From the NCBI RefSeq assembly GCF_000019785.1, contig NC_010524.1:1240001-1304000 (forward strand): a stretch of 64,000 nt of DNA, given 5' to 3'. Positions 60,911-64,000 of this stretch are shown here, piece after piece. This DNA is from Leptothrix cholodnii SP-6. GTDB lineage: Bacteria; Pseudomonadota; Gammaproteobacteria; Burkholderiales; Burkholderiaceae_C. Under the pieces are notes generated by a model, which saw only the letters and a list, made by a program, of their open reading frames with translations, did not search any database and was not told the origin of the DNA. How positions within the stretch are numbered: position 1 is the first letter of the stretch; each line of letters starts with the position of its first letter. The position numbers were made by a program, and so were the translations under genes.

Positions 60911-60948
60911 AATTGTGGAACACAATTCAACTATTGGCATATGTTCCA
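60911..60948. promoter_or_regulatory. Candidate operator between two divergent operons
   Basis: A perfect 17-base palindrome, AATTGTG-GAA-CACAATT, spans 60911-60927. It overlaps a second, wider inverted pair: TGGAACA (60916-60922) and TGTTCCA (60942-60948). The region is AT-rich compared with its surroundings and lies in the 150-base gap between divergent genes. No regulator gene is adjacent. Confidence 0.55.
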
Positions 60949-60997
60949 TCAGATGGCTTTCCCTACCCCGGTGTCCGTTCATGAAAGCGAGTCGTCC

Positions 60998-62047
60998 GTG
61001 AATCCACTCAGCCCCAAGATGCCCGTCGCGGTGATCGGCGCCGGCGCCATCGGCCGCATGCACATCGAGCGCCTGCTGCGCCACGCCGATGTCAGCCTGG
61101 CCGCTGTCGCCGATCCGACCGACGCCGCCCGCGCCCTGGCCGCCGAACTCGGCGTGCCGTGTTTTGCCGATCCGCGCGAGATGCTCGATCAGGTCCGGCT
61201 CGGCGGCGTGATCGTCGCCACGCCGAACTCGACGCACGCCGACATCGGCATCGCCTGCATCGAGCGCGGCCTGCCGGTGCTGATGGAAAAGCCGGTGGCC
61301 GACACGGTGGCCGATGCGCAGCGCCTGTGCGATCGGGCCGCAGCGGCGGGCGTGCCGCTGATGGTCGGCCACCAGCGCCGCCACAACCCGATCCTGCGCC
61401 GCGCCCGCGCACTGATCGCCGACGGTCTGCTCGGCCGGCCGGTGAGCGCCAACGTGATGGCGACCTGGCTCAAGCCCGACAGCTACTACCAGCTCGCCTG
61501 GCGCCGCCAGGCCGGCGGCGGGCCGGTGCTGATCAACCTGATCCACGACATCGACGTGCTGCGCTTCCTGCTCGGCGAGATCGAGTCGGTGCAGGCCGTC
61601 ACGTCGAACGCGGTGCGCGGCTTCGAGGTGGAGGACAGCGCCGCCGTGCTGCTGCGTTTTGCCAGCGGCGCGCTCGGCACGCTGGTGGTTTCCGATGCCG
61701 CGGTGGCGCCGTGGAACTGGGATCTGGCCGCGGGCGAGGCGGCGCACTACGTGCAGCAGGCGGTCGATTCGCACTTCATCGCCGGCACCGAGGCCTCCCT
61801 GACCTTGCCGCGCCTGAACGTGTGGCGCTACCGCGGCGCGCGCGGCTGGCACGAGCCGCTGACGCAGGAGCGCAGCGCCGTGCACGCCGGTGATCCCTAC
61901 ATCGAGCAGTTGCGCCACTTCCGCGCCGTGGCCGAGGGCCGCGAGACGCCGCTGTGTTCGGGCCTCGACGGCCTGCGCACGCTGCAGGCGACGCTGGCGG
62001 TGCACGAAGCCGCGCGCAGCCAACGCCCGGTGAACCTGGCCGCCTGA
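60998..62047 (+). CDS. Gfo/Idh/MocA family oxidoreductase
   Basis: A 349-residue NAD(P)-dependent oxidoreductase. The Rossmann motif is VAVIGAGAIGRMHIERL, GVIVATPNSTHADI follows, then VLMEKPVADT with the catalytic Lys. The C-terminal domain has GGGPVLINLIHDIDVLRFLLGE. Substrates of this family are sugars, polyols and related ring compounds. The start is uncertain: GTG 60998 has a purine-rich stretch before it, while ATG 61019 (MPVAVIG) lacks one. The isomerase gene follows after 65 bases. Confidence 0.85.
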   Translation: MNPLSPKMPVAVIGAGAIGRMHIERLLRHADVSLAAVADPTDAARALAAELGVPCFADPREMLDQVRLGGVIVATPNSTHADIGIACIERGLPVLMEKPVADTVADAQRLCDRAAAAGVPLMVGHQRRHNPILRRARALIADGLLGRPVSANVMATWLKPDSYYQLAWRRQAGGGPVLINLIHDIDVLRFLLGEIESVQAVTSNAVRGFEVEDSAAVLLRFASGALGTLVVSDAAVAPWNWDLAAGEAAHYVQQAVDSHFIAGTEASLTLPRLNVWRYRGARGWHEPLTQERSAVHAGDPYIEQLRHFRAVAEGRETPLCSGLDGLRTLQATLAVHEAARSQRPVNLAA

Positions 62048-62112
62048 GCCGGCGCCGCCCACATCCGCATCTGATCCGCATCCGACCCGAGACAACCGAC
62101 CGAGACCCGACC

Positions 62113-62925
62113 ATGAGCCGCATCTATTCGCTCGCCCAGTTGATGGCGCTGCCGTATTCGCCCGCCGAGATGATCCGTCTGGCCGCCGAGACCGGCTGCG
62201 CCGGCGCCGGCATCCGCATGCTGCCCACCGCGCCCGGCGGCCAGGCTTACCCGCTGATGGACGACGCGGTGATGCTGCGCGAGACGCTGGCGGCGATCGC
62301 CGACACCGGCGTCAAGGTGTTCGACCTCGAGGTGGTGCGCATCGGCGCGGCCTTCGACGTGCGCGATTTCCAGCGTTTCATCGAGATCGGCGCGCAGATC
62401 GGCGCGGCCCACATCCTGGTTGCCGGTGACGACCCCGACGAGGCGCGCCTGACGGCGTCCTACGCCGCCTTGTGCGACGCCGCGGCACCGTTCGGCCTGA
62501 GCGCCGACCTCGAATTCATGCCGTGGACCGCGGTGCCGAACCTGCGCAGCGCCAAGCGCATCGTCGGCGCGGCGGCGCGCCCCAACGGCGGCGTGCTGGT
62601 CGATGCGCTGCATTTCGCGCGCTCCGGCAGCCGGCTCGACGAGCTCGACGACATCCCGCGCGCCTGGCTGCATTACGCCCAGATCTGCGACGGCGCGGTG
62701 CCCGGCCCTGACACCGTCGAGGGCCTGATCCACGACGCCCGCTGCGAGCGGCTGTTGCCGGGCGAGGGCGGCATCGACCTGCGCGCGCTGTTCGCGCGGC
62801 TGCCGGCCGATCTGCCGGTCAGCATCGAGGTGCCGAGCGACAGCCGCGCGCCGCAGGTCGGTTATCCGGCCTGGGCTGCGCGTGCCAAGGCCGACACGCT
62901 GGCGGTGCTGGGAGAACGGGCATGA
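62113..62925 (+). CDS. Sugar phosphate isomerase/epimerase-type TIM-barrel protein
   Basis: A 270-residue TIM-barrel of the xylose-isomerase-like (AP endonuclease family 2) group. Blocks include KVFDLEVVRIGAAFDVRDFQ, LSADLEFMPWTAVPNL with a metal-binding Glu, GGVLVDALHFARSGS and LHYAQICDGAVPGP with Asp and His, and SIEVPSDSRA. These are the usual metal ligands. The substrate is unknown. It overlaps the SDR gene by four bases. Confidence 0.8.
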   Translation: MSRIYSLAQLMALPYSPAEMIRLAAETGCAGAGIRMLPTAPGGQAYPLMDDAVMLRETLAAIADTGVKVFDLEVVRIGAAFDVRDFQRFIEIGAQIGAAHILVAGDDPDEARLTASYAALCDAAAPFGLSADLEFMPWTAVPNLRSAKRIVGAAARPNGGVLVDALHFARSGSRLDELDDIPRAWLHYAQICDGAVPGPDTVEGLIHDARCERLLPGEGGIDLRALFARLPADLPVSIEVPSDSRAPQVGYPAWAARAKADTLAVLGERA

Positions 62926-63725
62926 CCGCGGTGCGTGCACTCGTGACCGGTGCGACCGGTGGCATCGGCCGGGCGATCTGCCTGGCGCTGGTCGAGCAGG
63001 CGCGGCGCGATGGCGCCGACATCCGCATCGCCGCGGCCGCCTCGCGCCCGGGGCCGGCGCTCGATGCGCTGGTGGCCGAGTTGACGGCGGCAGGGGCTGC
63101 GGCCACCGGTGTCTGCGGCGATCTCACCGATCCCGATTCATGCGCTGCGCTGGTGGCGCAGGCGGGCGAGTTCTGTGGCGGGCTGACGCTGCTGGTGTCG
63201 AACGCGGGCGCGTCGGGGCCGGGCCGGCTGGCCGACCTGTCGGTCGAGCAGTGGGACGCGACCTTTGCGCTCAACGTGCGTGCGACCTGGCTGCTGGCCC
63301 GCGCGGCACGGCCGCTGCTGGCCGGTGGAGGCAGCGTGGTGGCGATCGCGTCGATGTCGGGCCTGCACCCGCATCCGGGCTACGGCGCCTACTCGCCGGC
63401 CAAGGCCGCGTTGACGATGCTGTGCCGCCAGCTGGCGCAGGAGTGGGCCGACATGGGCATCCGCGTCAACACGGTCTGCCCCGGCATGATTCGCACGCCG
63501 CTGACCGAGGCGGTCTACCGGGATGAATCGGTCAAGGCGCAGCGCGAGGTGCTGGTGCCGCTGGCGCGCATCGGCCGGGCCGAGGACGTGGCCGCGGCGG
63601 TGGCCTACCTGGCGAGTGCCGGGGCGTCGTACGTGACGGGGCAGAACCTGGTGGTCGACGGCGGCGTGGCCGATCACATGCTGGCGCTGATCCCCGGCCG
63701 GCCGCAGAAAGCCGCTGCCACCTGA
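62922..63725 (+). CDS. Short-chain dehydrogenase/reductase
   Basis: A 267-residue SDR: TGATGGIG (9-16), SNAGASGPG, YSPAK as catalytic Tyr and Lys, VNTVCPGMIRTPLTEAVY. After VVDGG it carries the tail VADHMLALIPGRP. This is like the SDR at 47028, so the two appear to be paralogues. In context it acts with the Gfo/Idh/MocA protein and the TIM-barrel isomerase on a common, unknown substrate. It ends 31 bases before a convergent gene. Confidence 0.85.
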   Translation: MTAVRALVTGATGGIGRAICLALVEQARRDGADIRIAAAASRPGPALDALVAELTAAGAAATGVCGDLTDPDSCAALVAQAGEFCGGLTLLVSNAGASGPGRLADLSVEQWDATFALNVRATWLLARAARPLLAGGGSVVAIASMSGLHPHPGYGAYSPAKAALTMLCRQLAQEWADMGIRVNTVCPGMIRTPLTEAVYRDESVKAQREVLVPLARIGRAEDVAAAVAYLASAGASYVTGQNLVVDGGVADHMLALIPGRPQKAAAT

Positions 63726-63756
63726 GGGGCTGCAGCGCGAGCGCCAGGACGGTGCG

Positions 63757-64000
63757 TCAGAACGGCGCGTCGTCGTGGCGCTTGGGGCCGCGCGGTGACG
63801 GGCGGCGCTCTTCTTCGGCCGGCGCGGGCAGGTCGGCCTTGCGGATGCGGGTCGGCTTGCGCACGGTCACGGTGGGCGCCACGGTGTCGACCGGGGTCGG
63901 GTCGAAGGCGGCGGCGAGCGCCTGGGCGGGCGTCATCGGGCGCTCGCTGGCGGTCGATGCGCGCTTGGGTTCGGCCCAGATTTCTTCGGCGCCGTCGTCG
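63757..64000 (-). CDS. C-terminal part of an unidentified protein
   Basis: The last 80 or so codons of a leftward gene whose start lies past the right edge. The visible segment is low in structure and rich in Pro, Ala and charged residues (MTPAQALAAAFDPTP, VTVRKPTRIRKADLPA, ERRPSPRGPKRHDD). The protein ends DDAPF, which recalls the acidic DDDIPF tip by which single-stranded DNA-binding protein contacts partners. This is not enough to name it. Another possibility is a disordered tail of a helicase or nuclease. Confidence 0.5.
   Translation of the reverse strand, partial: DDGAEEIWAEPKRASTASERPMTPAQALAAAFDPTPVDTVAPTVTVRKPTRIRKADLPAPAEEERRPSPRGPKRHDDAPF

Overview
The window reads as a chromosomal segment of a high-GC betaproteobacterium, most likely Burkholderiales of the Leptothrix/Rubrivivax type. 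The reasons are the pyrG-kdsA-eno-ftsB gene order, the Bug-type solute receptor, the many branched-chain ABC solute receptors, the betaproteobacterial proteasome homologue (Anbu) and the dense GC-rich coding. This placement is inferred from gene content; no database search was possible. No rRNA, tRNA, insertion sequence or CRISPR array was seen.

Layout. (1) 1-5449, minus strand: the effector half of a type I-C CRISPR-Cas system, cas3-cas5c-cas8c-cas7c, with cas7c cut by the left edge. (2) 5.7-29.6 kb: mostly core genes. These are a short MCP-like protein, hslO, a gamma carbonic anhydrase, a DUF455 ferritin-like protein, a K+ channel, marC, glcDEF (glycolate oxidase), pyrG-kdsA-eno-ftsB, panB-panC, a BioF2-type acetyltransferase, mutS overlapping an Anbu peptidase, and an MgtC/DUF4010 membrane protein. 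(3) 29.6-45.9 kb: a MarR regulator divergent from a 14-gene co-directional operon. From gene content, this operon can carry cyclohexanecarboxylate all the way to acetyl-CoA: AliA ligase, AliB dehydrogenase, BadK hydratase, BadH dehydrogenase and BadI ring hydrolase give pimeloyl-CoA. A dicarboxylyl-CoA beta-oxidation set, glutaryl-CoA dehydrogenase, ETF and ETF-quinone oxidoreductase follow. (4) 45.9-55.3 kb: an AraC/PobC-like regulator divergent from a tightly overlapping set (SDR, ketosteroid-dehydrogenase-like flavoprotein, NIPSNAP-like protein, SDR), then a complete LivHMGF-type ABC importer with its binding protein. (5) 55.4-57 kb: a hemerythrin-like protein and a PepSY/cytochrome b561 pair. 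(6) 57-63.7 kb: two divergent three-gene operons around a palindromic control region. One holds an ABC binding protein, an acyl-CoA dehydrogenase and a CoA-transferase; the other a Gfo/Idh/MocA oxidoreductase, a TIM-barrel isomerase and an SDR. (7) The right edge cuts an unidentified gene.

How it works together: regions 3, 4 and possibly 6 look like one alicyclic-acid catabolic island. The best-supported part is the cyclohexanecarboxylate operon. A MarR (BadR-like) regulator sits opposite it, with a recognisable promoter overlapped by palindromes. The most speculative and perhaps most novel part is the SDR/flavoprotein operon. It could oxidise hydroxy- or oxo-cyclohexanecarboxylates towards an aromatic product under an AraC regulator of the hydroxybenzoate-responsive type. 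Two of the four acyl-CoA dehydrogenases have Asp in place of the usual catalytic Glu, which may mark them as enzymes for cyclic substrates.
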